Assembly: GCA_030950925.1 (NCBI GenBank)
Contig: JAUZQO010000051.1
Span: forward strand, 1 to 39,385
Reading direction: 5' to 3'
DNA: 39,385 nucleotides
DNA from: Mariprofundaceae bacterium
GTDB lineage: Bacteria > Pseudomonadota > Zetaproteobacteria > Mariprofundales > Mariprofundaceae
Shown: positions 25,936 to 34,331 of the stretch, piece after piece
Layout: every line of letters starts with the position of its first letter
Numbering within the stretch: position 1 is the first letter of the stretch
Program-made: the position numbers and the translations under genes
Notes under the pieces: generated by a model
Told to the model about the DNA's origin: nothing
The model's input: only the letters and a program-made list of their open reading frames with translations
Database searches by the model: none

Positions 25936-27455
25936 TTCAACGCACCTACCGCCTGATTCGCACGGCTTGGGCGATCAAAGCCTTACGACAAGCCGATAAT
26001 GATGATGTTAAACAACAAGCCCGATACGCTTTGAGCGATATTTTGGCTGGCTCACGCGGCTTACCCATGAAGGTGGGGCAAGTCTTGGCGGGTATGGGTG
26101 ATGAATCCGAATATGCAATATTAACCCAATCGGTTGAGCCTTGGTCGCTGGAAAAAATGTTGCCTGTGTTAGAGAAAGCATGGGGGAAACCAGTGTTGAT
26201 GATGTTGGAAAGCATGGAAGAAAGTCAAGCTGCGGCATCTTTGGGACAAGTCCATCGCGCCAAGCTCAATGTCCGTGAAACCGTAGCTATTAAAATTCAA
26301 TACCCTGATATTGCCAAAGCCATGCAAGCTGAAATGACACTCGCTGGTTTGATGCCTGCCGCAGGGCCTGCCAAAACATGGGGCTTTGATATGCAGGCCT
26401 ATAAGCAGACATTAAAGCAGAATATCCATGAAGAACTGGATTATTTGCATGAAATGAAGCAACAAATGCTTTTTTCAGGTTCTGTCCATGTGCAAGGCCT
26501 GCATGTTCCGAGCACTTACCCTTTGTTATGCCGTAAAAATATCTTGGTACAAAGTTGGGCAGAGGGTGTACGGCTTTCGGAAGTTGCCAAGTGGGCCTTG
26601 CCACAACGCTTGTTTGTGGCGCGAACCTTGATGCAAACCATGTTTCAAAGCCTATTTCAAGCAGGCTTGGTGCATGGCGATCCTCACCCTGGTAATATGT
26701 TATTCAGTGATGATATAAAAGAACCACAAACCACATTGTTGGATTTTGGTTGCATGATTCACGTCGATGAGATGCCGCGCTTGGCATTGCTCAATATGAT
26801 TTTGGTGGCACGCGGTGATCGACATATCAACCTTTTATCTCTGTTTGCTTCCATGGGCTTTGATGAACATAAATTGCAATATATTGAAGCCAAGCTTCCC
26901 ACCTTGATTCAATTGCTATGCCGCCCCTTTATTGAGGAACGCGCCTTTGATGTCGAACAGTGGGATTTAAGCGCATCTGTTGAGTTATTGCTCGGTGATG
27001 ATAAGTGGTGGTTTCGTTCGGCCGCCCCTGCTAATTTGTTTTTGATTATCCGTATTTTTCAAGGCTTGGTGAGCCAACTTTCTTTATTGGATGTCAAACT
27101 TCCGTGGTTTCCCTTGCTCCAACAAGGCTTAAAAAAATCCACATGGGAACAAGCCAAGCACTGGATCCCCGAGGGTATTGATTTGCCTAAACCTCCAGAG
27201 ATTCAAGGCTCTGCAACACAGTTATTCATTTGCATCAAACCTCACGGAAAAAATGACATCAACATCACACTAACGGCTATCAGTGCCTTGGATCTTGAGA
27301 ACTTAATGCCTGAAAATATTGCCTCAGAAATGCGTGATGCAGGTATCAACTTACACAATATAAGAGAGCAACTATTAAAGGATGGCTTAGAGCCTCAAAC
27401 ACTTCTGGATTTGGATATGCCTTCCTATCATTGCCATATTGCACTGCAATTGTAA
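25923..27455 (+). CDS. ABC1/ADCK (UbiB-like) atypical kinase
   Basis: This 510-aa member of the ABC1 atypical kinase family carries the KxGQ motif (LPMKVGQVLAGM), the Ala-rich loop (AAASLGQVH), the ATP-binding Lys (VAIKIQYPDI), the catalytic HGDPHPGNM and the metal-binding LLDFG. Relatives such as UbiB and Coq8 support ubiquinone synthesis or lipid handling, probably as ATPases. This one lacks an obvious C-terminal membrane hairpin, and no ubi gene is adjacent, so I do not name it ubiB. Its coupling to the VOC-PCP_red gene (13-bp overlap) suggests a joint role, which is inference. Confidence 0.85.
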   Translation: MFPLIQRTYRLIRTAWAIKALRQADNDDVKQQARYALSDILAGSRGLPMKVGQVLAGMGDESEYAILTQSVEPWSLEKMLPVLEKAWGKPVLMMLESMEESQAAASLGQVHRAKLNVRETVAIKIQYPDIAKAMQAEMTLAGLMPAAGPAKTWGFDMQAYKQTLKQNIHEELDYLHEMKQQMLFSGSVHVQGLHVPSTYPLLCRKNILVQSWAEGVRLSEVAKWALPQRLFVARTLMQTMFQSLFQAGLVHGDPHPGNMLFSDDIKEPQTTLLDFGCMIHVDEMPRLALLNMILVARGDRHINLLSLFASMGFDEHKLQYIEAKLPTLIQLLCRPFIEERAFDVEQWDLSASVELLLGDDKWWFRSAAPANLFLIIRIFQGLVSQLSLLDVKLPWFPLLQQGLKKSTWEQAKHWIPEGIDLPKPPEIQGSATQLFICIKPHGKNDINITLTAISALDLENLMPENIASEMRDAGINLHNIREQLLKDGLEPQTLLDLDMPSYHCHIALQL

Positions 27456-27490
27456 TCTATTTTACAGTTGTTGAGTCACTTTAAGTAAGC

Positions 27491-27683
27491 TGTGGATAAG
27501 TCTGGGGATAAAGCTGTGAAAAGGTGCCATTTTGTCATATTCTAAGCCAATATGACACAATGATTAAAATTTAGGCATACTTATAATAATTTAAATAAAA
27601 CAATAACTTAAAAGGTTTATGCATGTGAACAGAAAAGAAAACAACAACTTACGTGCATTTAAAAGTAAAATTGTGGAAAAGAT
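27491..27683. promoter_or_regulatory. DnaA-box cluster next to an AT-rich tract (origin-like or DnaA-regulated region)
   Basis: The 300-bp gap 27456-27755 has no convincing gene. It holds TGTGGATAA (27491-27499), a perfect DnaA box on the minus strand, and TGGGGATAA (27503-27511), one mismatch away and 12 bp on in the same orientation. TGTGGAAAA at about 27675-27683 is a third, one-mismatch box. Between them lies an extremely AT-rich tract (about 27561-27610) resembling a DNA-unwinding element. The same gap contains a perfect inverted repeat (27533-27557). Confidence 0.5.
27533..27557. repeat. 9-bp perfect inverted repeat, candidate operator
   Basis: TGTCATATT (27533-27541) and AATATGACA (27549-27557) are perfect inverted repeats with a 7-bp spacer. 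No T run follows, so it is not an evident terminator. A perfect TATAAT (27582-27587) stands 25 bp downstream, so the repeat would overlap a -35 region and could bind a repressor. Confidence 0.45.
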
Positions 27684-27755
27684 TCATAAAAATGAATATG
27701 TCAAGACCTTTCTTTCCTTTATTATCATATCAACCAACCGTAAAAAGGACAATTC

Positions 27756-27980
27756 ATGGCAAAGCCAAAAGCTGCAACAAAAACAGCCCCCATTCAAGTT
27801 TGTCATGGTCAAAACTGCCGTGATATGGGCGGACTTTCCCTAACAGAGCAATGCCAACGCCTTGGCATAGGTTTTGAATCCATAAGCTGTCAAAGTCTGT
27901 GCAATCACGCACCCACGGCAAAGCTAAATAGTGTCGCAATTTTACGCGCAAATCTTGATAAAATATTGACGGTAAGATGA
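27756..27980 (+). CDS. Small thioredoxin-like [2Fe-2S] ferredoxin
   Basis: This 74-aa protein has five cysteines. Four are arranged C16-x4-C21 and C45-x3-C49 (VCHGQNC, then ISCQSLCNHAP), the ligand pattern of thioredoxin-like [2Fe-2S] ferredoxins and of the NuoE cluster domain. The C-terminal SVAILRANLDKIL fits the last strand and helix of that fold. AAAAAGGA upstream of ATG 27756 supports the start. The stop overlaps the next gene by ATGA. An electron-transfer role is expected; its partner is unknown. Confidence 0.75.
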   Translation: MAKPKAATKTAPIQVCHGQNCRDMGGLSLTEQCQRLGIGFESISCQSLCNHAPTAKLNSVAILRANLDKILTVR

Positions 27981-28687
27981 CACAAAAAGTTTTTTCTATT
28001 CTCTACTCATTTCGACGGTGCCCTTACGCCATCCGCGCACGTTTGGCATTACTGTATAGTGGTGTTGTCGTTGAATTGCGTGAAGTTACACTTAAAAATA
28101 AACCACCTGAACTTTTACAGGCTTCAAACAAAGCTTCTGTGCCTGTTTTGATCTGTGAAAATGGAAAAATACTGGATGAAAGTCACGATATTATGCTTTG
28201 GGCATGCCAGAAATCTGATCCAGAGGCTTGGTTAAATACAGCATCACACCCATTGATCCATGACAATGATCATGCATTCAAATGTGATTTGGATCATTAT
28301 AAATATGCCAATCGCTTCCCCGAATACACACAAACCCAATATCGCGACTCGTGCGGGATATTTTTGCAAGACATCGAACAGTCCTTGAAATATTCATCAT
28401 ACTTGGCTGGCAAACACCGTTCGTTTGTGGATATAGCAATCGCTCCCTTCATCCGTCAATTTAGCATGGTCGAGCCGACCTGGTTTGAAGGAAAATCAAG
28501 CGTTACGCCTTATCCCAACACTCTCAGATGGTTGCAATCCATCCTTCAAAGTGAACTTTTCAAGCTTTGCATGCAAAAATATCCAGCATGGCAAGCAGGT
28601 GATGAAGTGAGTATCTTCCCCAACCATTCAACTAGACCTCTGAACCATGCCATTTTTTGCCTTCATTCGCCTAAAAATGAACCATAG
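27977..28687 (+). CDS. Glutathione S-transferase/glutaredoxin-like protein
   Basis: The N-terminal thioredoxin-fold domain has SFRRCPYAIRARLAL, with a single Cys at the position used by glutaredoxin 2- and omega-type transferases. The cis-Pro segment SVPVLICENGKILDES binds glutathione in relatives. An all-helical C-terminal domain follows (SYLAGKHRSFVDIAIAPFIRQ, the N-capping box and hydrophobic staple region). The length of 236 aa fits the family. A thiol-transfer or dehydroascorbate-reductase-like activity is more likely than conjugation because of the active-site Cys. It is co-translated with the [2Fe-2S] ferredoxin gene. Confidence 0.85.
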   Translation: MTQKVFSILYSFRRCPYAIRARLALLYSGVVVELREVTLKNKPPELLQASNKASVPVLICENGKILDESHDIMLWACQKSDPEAWLNTASHPLIHDNDHAFKCDLDHYKYANRFPEYTQTQYRDSCGIFLQDIEQSLKYSSYLAGKHRSFVDIAIAPFIRQFSMVEPTWFEGKSSVTPYPNTLRWLQSILQSELFKLCMQKYPAWQAGDEVSIFPNHSTRPLNHAIFCLHSPKNEP

Positions 28688-28728
28688 TACAAAGGTCTAT
28701 GACAAAACAATCATTTGAAAGGTTCACT

Positions 28729-31452
28729 ATGCCCCACTTAGTTCTCATTGACGGTCCCAATTATGTATTTCGTGCATTTCATGCTGTCAAACACAATTTA
28801 TCCAACTCCAAAGGGCAGCCGACCAATGCAGTCTTTGGTTATGTTCAAATGCTGCGTGGTATTCTTAAAGATTTATCACCCACCCATGTTGCGGTGATTT
28901 TTGACCCGAAGGGCGGCACATTTCGCAATGAGATGTATGCTGAATACAAAGCGCATCGTCCACCCATGCCTGAAGATTTGGTGCCACAATGGCAAGCTGT
29001 GTTTGATGTCACCGATGCTTTTAATATTGCCCGCATATGCGTGGATCATTATGAAGCGGATGATGTGATTGCCACCCTTGCCAAACAAGCTGAAGCCAAA
29101 GATTGGGATGTGACCATTGTCTCCACCGATAAGGATTTGATGCAACTGGTATCTGCCAAGGTTTGGATGTTGGATACCATGCGTCATAAAGAATATGGTA
29201 TTGAGGAAGTCAAAGAAAAATGGGGTGTTGAACCCATTAAAGTCCATGATTTACTGGCTCTAGCAGGTGATTCTGCCGATAACATCCCTGGTGTTCCTGG
29301 CATTGGTCCGAAAACAGCATTGGATTTACTCAATACTTACGGTGATTTGGAAGGTGTTTTAGAACATGCTGCCGAGATTAAACAAAAGAAACGGCGCGAA
29401 AACCTGATTGAGTTTGCCGAAGATGCACGTTTATCCTATCGCTTGGTGGCCTTGGATATGAACACACCCGTGCCGCTTGGCTTGGATGATTTACAAGTGC
29501 AATCACCCAATCGTCCTGCCCTAGCCTCATGTTTCCAAGAACTGGAATTTCGACGTTTAACGGCGGAATTTAGTGATAGTGATCAAGAAGAACCCCCAAC
29601 TGCTGAAAAAATTACCGAAGCATCCATACCCAATCAAACACGCATCGATCACATCGTTGATGACGAAGCCAAGTTACACCAACTCATCCAACAACTTCGT
29701 GAATCCTCATTGTTTGCCATGGATACAGAAACCACATCATTGCATTGCCATGATGCTGATCTGGTGGGTTTATCCTTTGCCACGCAAGCAGGTGAAGGTT
29801 TTTATGTTCCTGTCGGTCATCGCTCTGATAATTTATTGGATACGACCCCCAAACAACTGCCTCGCGCGCAAGTTTTAGACGCACTTCGTCCTTTATTGGA
29901 AGATGCAACCCAAGCCAAGTGTGGTCATAATTTAAAATATGATGTGCAAGTGTTGCGTAAAGCAGGCGTTCACTTGCGTGGAATTGTCTATGATTCCATG
30001 TTGATGGCGTATATTGATGAAGCAGGCCAAGCGGCAAATATGGACAGTGTGGCTAAAAAATATTTAAATCATGATTGCATTGCTTTTTCTGATGTTGCAG
30101 GCAAAGGTGTGAAACAAATTACCTTTGATTTGGTGCCTTTGGATATTGCAGTACCATATGCTTGTGAAGATGCTGAAGTGACACTTCGTTTAACGCAAAC
30201 CCTGAAAGAGCGATTAAATACCCGTATCCAACGCCATGATGACATTGAATTGCCACTGGCTTTGGTGTTAGCCGATATGGAATGGATAGGGGCAAGTATT
30301 GATGCCACGCAATTGGCGCGACTCTCTGAAAAGTTTGGTGAACGTATTACATCTTTGGAAGCAGCCATTCATGAGGCAGCAGGTGAAGTCTTTAATATCA
30401 AATCACCCAAACAACTCGGCGTTTTATTGTTTGAAACATTGGGCTTGGAAGGTGGTAAAAAAACCAAATCAGGACAATGGGCAACAGGTCAATCGGTGTT
30501 GGAAAAACTCGCCGACCAACATGAGATACCCCGTTTGATTTTGGAAGTGCGCGGTTTATCTAAGCTTAAATCCACCTATACCGATACTTTGCCCAAATTG
30601 ATTCATGCGCAAACAGGGCGTATTCATACCTCTTATAACCAAGCGGTCACCACCACTGGTCGCTTATCTTCTTCTGAACCCAATTTACAAAATATCCCCA
30701 TTCGTACATTGGAAGGTCGGGAAATTCGCAAGGCCTTTGTAGCTCAAGAAGGATATAGTTTACTGGCTGCTGATTATTCACAAATTGAATTGCGTTTGAT
30801 GGCGCACTTCTCTCAAGATAGCAATTTGATGCAAGCGTTTGCAGACGGTCGTGATATTCATGCAGCTACGGCGGCAGCGATTCAACATGTGCCGATTGAA
30901 GAAGTCACAGGTGATATGCGTCGCTGTGCCAAAGCGGTCAACTTTGGTATTTTGTATGGCATGAGTGCATTTGGTCTTGCCAAACAACTCGATATTTCTC
31001 GCACGGAAGCCAAGACATTTATCGAAAGTTATTTTGAACAATTCCCAACCATTCAAATGTTTATGGATGAGACATTGGAAACGGCGCGTAGCCAAGGCTA
31101 TGTGGAAACATTATTGGGGCATCGCATGGTTGTGCCTGATATCAACAGTAGTAATGGTATGCGTAAAGCCTATGCCGAACGCACGGCTGTCAATGCGCCA
31201 CTCCAAGGTTCGGCAGCAGATATTATCAAAGTCGCGATGATTACGTTGCATGAACGCTTAAAACAAGAAGCACCTCAAGCCAAAATGATCTTACAAGTGC
31301 ATGATGAACTGATTGTTGAATGCCCTGATGCTATGCTGGAACAAGTGAGCAGCATCATGCGAGAGTGCATGCAAACTGCAGTAACACTCAATGTTCCATT
31401 GGATGTGGATATAGGTGTAGGTAAAAATTGGTTTGATGCTCATGCGTTATAA
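28729..31452 (+). CDS. polA: DNA polymerase I
   Basis: All three Pol I activities are represented. The 5'-3' exonuclease domain spans residues 1 to about 290 (LIDGPNYVFRAFHA, VDHYEADDVIATLA, STDKDLMQL, GDSADNIPGVPGIG). The 3'-5' proofreading domain has intact acidic residues (FAMDTETTSLH, D332 and E334). The polymerase domain has motif A AADYSQIELRLMAH, motif B RRCAKAVNFGILYGMSAFGL and motif C LQVHDELIVE. The start at 28729 has GAAAGG at a good distance; an upstream ATG (28699) has its ribosome site too close. The length of 907 aa is normal. Confidence 0.97.
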   Translation: MPHLVLIDGPNYVFRAFHAVKHNLSNSKGQPTNAVFGYVQMLRGILKDLSPTHVAVIFDPKGGTFRNEMYAEYKAHRPPMPEDLVPQWQAVFDVTDAFNIARICVDHYEADDVIATLAKQAEAKDWDVTIVSTDKDLMQLVSAKVWMLDTMRHKEYGIEEVKEKWGVEPIKVHDLLALAGDSADNIPGVPGIGPKTALDLLNTYGDLEGVLEHAAEIKQKKRRENLIEFAEDARLSYRLVALDMNTPVPLGLDDLQVQSPNRPALASCFQELEFRRLTAEFSDSDQEEPPTAEKITEASIPNQTRIDHIVDDEAKLHQLIQQLRESSLFAMDTETTSLHCHDADLVGLSFATQAGEGFYVPVGHRSDNLLDTTPKQLPRAQVLDALRPLLEDATQAKCGHNLKYDVQVLRKAGVHLRGIVYDSMLMAYIDEAGQAANMDSVAKKYLNHDCIAFSDVAGKGVKQITFDLVPLDIAVPYACEDAEVTLRLTQTLKERLNTRIQRHDDIELPLALVLADMEWIGASIDATQLARLSEKFGERITSLEAAIHEAAGEVFNIKSPKQLGVLLFETLGLEGGKKTKSGQWATGQSVLEKLADQHEIPRLILEVRGLSKLKSTYTDTLPKLIHAQTGRIHTSYNQAVTTTGRLSSSEPNLQNIPIRTLEGREIRKAFVAQEGYSLLAADYSQIELRLMAHFSQDSNLMQAFADGRDIHAATAAAIQHVPIEEVTGDMRRCAKAVNFGILYGMSAFGLAKQLDISRTEAKTFIESYFEQFPTIQMFMDETLETARSQGYVETLLGHRMVVPDINSSNGMRKAYAERTAVNAPLQGSAADIIKVAMITLHERLKQEAPQAKMILQVHDELIVECPDAMLEQVSSIMRECMQTAVTLNVPLDVDIGVGKNWFDAHAL

Positions 31453-31552
31453 ATTTGGTGAGTATGGAGGGAGAAATAGCAGCTCAATTTCGTCACTGAA
31501 TGCTAATATCAACATGAGTAAATAGCTCATCTTGAAGTAGGTTGCTCTAGAA

Positions 31553-32680
31553 TTAGAGCGTTGTGACCAGTAAATCTGAAAAACGATCAAATAAATAATC
31601 CGCATCATGAGGACCAGGGCTGGCTTCTGGATGGTACTGTACGGAGAAAACAGCCTTGTTTTTGACCTTTAAACCTTCCACAGTGCCATCAAACAAAGAA
31701 CGATGAGTGATTTCAACATTGTCAGGCATCATATCATCGGCCACGGCAAAACCATGGTTTTGGCTGGTGATTTCAATCTTACCAGTGGTTTCATCTTTGA
31801 CAGGATGGTTACCACCACGGTGTCCAAATTTCAACTTGAATGTTTTAAGCCCCAAAGCTTGGGATAACAATTGATGCCCCATGCAAATGCCAAAAATGGG
31901 TGTGTCACTATCAAGTAGCTCACGAATAGTTTCCACTGCATAGCCCACAGCCGATGGATCACCCGGTCCATTGGATAGAAAAATGCCATCAGGATTCATA
32001 GCTAAAATAGCTTGTGCAGATGTTTGGGCTGGAACAACCGATACTTTTAAGCCGCGATCAGCAAGTTTTCTGAAAATGTTACGTTTGCAACCAAAATCCA
32101 ATGCTACAATATGTTTGTTGAACGTGGGGGTATGATGTTTTGCTTCATCAAGAAGGTAGCTGCCTTGCTCCCATGTATAAGCTTCCTTGCAACTGACCTG
32201 TCCGACCAAATCAACGCCGACCAAGCCAGACCAAGCCCGTGCTTTGGCAACAGCTTCTGCTTCAGACATATCATCTGATGCAATCACCCCATGTTGTGCG
32301 CCATGGTCACGCAAATGACGCACCAATGCGCGTGTATCAATATCGGCAATACCCACAATATTTTGATGTTCAAGCCATGTTTCCAAGCTTTCAGTCGCGC
32401 GGTAGTTGGATGTTTTTCGAGATGGTGCGCGTACAACCAAGCCGCGCAAGGCAATTTTTTCAGATTCCATATCATCTACGTTGATTCCCACGTTACCGAT
32501 GTGAGGGTAAGTAAACGTCATGATTTGGTTGGTGTAAGAAGGATCGGTTAGAATTTCTTGATAACCTGTGAGTGATGTATTGAAACAAACTTCACCCACG
32601 GTGTTTCCGTGTTTTCCTAAAGCAATACCATGAAAAATACGCCCGTCTGCCAATGCTAAAATTGCTTGTTTTTCGCCCAT
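31553..32680 (-). CDS. carA: Carbamoyl-phosphate synthase small (glutaminase) subunit
   Basis: CarA hydrolyses glutamine and passes ammonia to CarB for carbamoyl phosphate synthesis, which feeds arginine and pyrimidine pathways. The N-terminal domain contains TGYQEILTDPSYTNQI. The class I amidotransferase domain has the nucleophile in FGICMGHQLLSQALG and the catalytic His in VQYHPEASPGP. The length of 375 aa is typical. carB is not in the window. It converges with polA, and its stop lies inside a 6-bp hairpin (31544-31559) without a T run. It is divergent from recA. Confidence 0.96.
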   Translation of the reverse strand: MGEKQAILALADGRIFHGIALGKHGNTVGEVCFNTSLTGYQEILTDPSYTNQIMTFTYPHIGNVGINVDDMESEKIALRGLVVRAPSRKTSNYRATESLETWLEHQNIVGIADIDTRALVRHLRDHGAQHGVIASDDMSEAEAVAKARAWSGLVGVDLVGQVSCKEAYTWEQGSYLLDEAKHHTPTFNKHIVALDFGCKRNIFRKLADRGLKVSVVPAQTSAQAILAMNPDGIFLSNGPGDPSAVGYAVETIRELLDSDTPIFGICMGHQLLSQALGLKTFKLKFGHRGGNHPVKDETTGKIEITSQNHGFAVADDMMPDNVEITHRSLFDGTVEGLKVKNKAVFSVQYHPEASPGPHDADYLFDRFSDLLVTTL

Positions 32681-32720
32681 GTCAAACCACCTCGATGAAA
32701 GAGTCGGCGCAGGGTATGAA

Positions 32721-32758
32721 AAACACTAGCAAAAGTCGAACATGTAAAAAACGCTAGC
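32721..32758. promoter_or_regulatory. Direct repeat in the carA-recA divergent gap, possible operator
   Basis: AAACACTAGC (32721-32730) and AAACGCTAGC (32749-32758) are near-identical direct repeats 28 bp apart, about 70 bp before recA. CGAACATGT lies between them (32737-32745). I find no E. coli-type CTGT-N8-ACAG site or exact GTTC-N7-GTTC site here, so if recA is SOS-controlled the operator differs. Which of the two genes it would serve is not known. Confidence 0.3.
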
Positions 32759-32770
32759 GATAAGCTTCGG

Positions 32771-32798
32771 TTGTTGCTTGGAAGGGACATGATACTGT
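32771..32798 (+). promoter_or_regulatory. Possible recA promoter
   Basis: TTGTTG (32771-32776) and TACTGT (32793-32798) have a 16-bp spacer and lie about 30 bp before the recA start. The match to the housekeeping consensus is moderate. Confidence 0.3.
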
Positions 32799-32828
32799 TC
32801 GCCAGGATTGTTTGAGTTGGGAGGTCAC

Positions 32829-33851
32829 ATGTCGGATAAAGATAAAGCGTTAAGCACTGCATTGGCACAAATTGAACGTCAATTTGGTAAAGGCACTATT
32901 ATGCGTATGGGTGACCAAACGCGTGTTGCTATTGATGTGATTCCTTCTGGTTCATTGGCTTTGGATGCTGCACTGGGTATTGCTGGTTATCCACGCGGTC
33001 GTATTGTTGAAATTTATGGTCCTGAATCTTCGGGTAAAACCACATTGGCATTGCATGCGATTGCTGAAGCCCAGAAGTTGGGTGGAAAAGCAGCTTTTGT
33101 GGATGCCGAACATGCACTTGACCCAACTTATGCCGAAAAATTAGGCGTAAATGTGGATGATTTGTTTCTTTCACAACCTGATTGTGGTGAACAAGCTTTG
33201 GAAGTGGTGGATATGCTGACCCGTTCGGGAGCACTGGATATTATTGTGGTGGATTCAGTGGCTGCACTGACCCCCAAAGCCGAACTTGAAGGTGATATGG
33301 GTGACTCACACATGGGCTTGCAGGCACGTTTGATGTCACAGGCTTTGCGTAAACTCACTGGCTCAATTTCTCGCTCCAAAACAACCATTATTTTCATCAA
33401 TCAAATGCGCATGAAAATTGGTGTGATGTTTGGCAACCCTGAAACAACGACGGGTGGTAATGCATTAAAATTTTATGCCTCCATCCGCTTGGATGTTCGC
33501 CGTACAGGCTCGATTAAGAAGGGCGATGAAGTGTTGGGTAACACCACCAAAGTGAAAGTGGTGAAAAATAAGCTGGCTCCACCATTCAAGCTGGCATTAT
33601 TCTCTATTATGTATGGTGAAGGGATTTCACATGTGGGTGAAGTGGTGGATATGGGTGTGGATTTTGAGCATGTGAAGAAAAGTGGGGCTTGGTATGCGGT
33701 AGGGGATGAACGTATTGGACAGGGGCGTGATAAAGCCATTCAATATTTAAAAGAACATCCTGATTTATTGGCAGATATTGAACATAAAGTGCGGGTGGAT
33801 TTGGGCATGGTGGATAATGAGAAAGATCAGGTTGAAGACGGTAAAGCATAA
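32829..33851 (+). CDS. recA: Recombinase RecA
   Basis: RecA drives homologous recombination and activates the SOS response. The Walker A loop [10 protein letters not shown] starts at residue 64. The Walker B segment [15 protein letters not shown] and the DNA-binding loop region [20 protein letters not shown] are intact. The start ATG at 32829 follows GGGAGG; a TTG further up gives a spurious seven-residue extension. The length of 340 aa is normal, with the usual acidic tail reduced to [11 protein letters not shown]. recX follows 11 bp downstream. Confidence 0.98.
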   Translation: MSDKDKALSTALAQIERQFGKGTIMRMGDQTRVAIDVIPSGSLALDAALGIAGYPRGRIVEIYGPESSGKTTLALHAIAEAQKLGGKAAFVDAEHALDPTYAEKLGVNVDDLFLSQPDCGEQALEVVDMLTRSGALDIIVVDSVAALTPKAELEGDMGDSHMGLQARLMSQALRKLTGSISRSKTTIIFINQMRMKIGVMFGNPETTTGGNALKFYASIRLDVRRTGSIKKGDEVLGNTTKVKVVKNKLAPPFKLALFSIMYGEGISHVGEVVDMGVDFEHVKKSGAWYAVGDERIGQGRDKAIQYLKEHPDLLADIEHKVRVDLGMVDNEKDQVEDGKA

Positions 33852-33862
33852 GTTTTAATGGC

Positions 33863-34327
33863 ATGAATCCTGAAATAAAAGCTGCATACAGTGCTGCTTT
33901 GCGTTGGCTTACATTGCGTGAGTATTGCGAAGTTGAGTTACTGCGAAAGTTGTCTGTACAAGGTTTTGATGAGATTGCTGCCGAATCAGTCGTTGAGCAG
34001 TTAAAACATTATGGTTATGTCAGCGATGCTCGTTATGCCGAAGCATTTTTACGTTATCGCTTGAAAAAAGGTGAAGCACCTTGGTTCGCAGCGGAGAAAG
34101 CACGGCAAAAAGGTGTGAATGAAGAAGCATTGCAACAAGCTTTGGATACGGTCAATGAAGTCTATGATGCCAAAGAAGCGTGTTTGACATTGTTACGCAA
34201 GCGAGATGCAACATGCAAGCGGCGAGATGATGCCAAGGTGTGGCAACGACAGGCACGTTATTTAAGGAATAAAGGATTTGATGCAGCCACGATTATGGAT
34301 GCATTGAATGGTGAAGATGAGGGTTGA
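33863..34327 (+). CDS. recX: Regulatory protein RecX
   Basis: RecX limits RecA filament growth. The 154-aa sequence shows the tandem three-helix repeats of the family: TLREYCEVELLRKLSVQGF, HYGYVSDARYAEAFLRYRL with KGEAPWFAAEKARQKGV, and a C-terminal RQARYLRNKGFDAATIMDAL. It stands directly behind recA, the usual location. The stop lies five bases before the alaS ATG chosen here. Confidence 0.92.
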   Translation: MNPEIKAAYSAALRWLTLREYCEVELLRKLSVQGFDEIAAESVVEQLKHYGYVSDARYAEAFLRYRLKKGEAPWFAAEKARQKGVNEEALQQALDTVNEVYDAKEACLTLLRKRDATCKRRDDAKVWQRQARYLRNKGFDAATIMDALNGEDEG

Positions 34328-34331
34328 AAAG

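Noticed and set aside
27619-27843. A 74-codon plus-strand open frame in the gap before the ferredoxin gene
   Set aside because: Its ribosome site is badly spaced, the second half overlaps the well-supported ferredoxin gene in another frame, and the product has no recognisable features. The first half coincides with the AT-rich DnaA-box region.
31544-31559. Six-bp hairpin at the end of carA as a terminator
   Set aside because: It includes the carA stop codon and is not followed by a T run on either strand.
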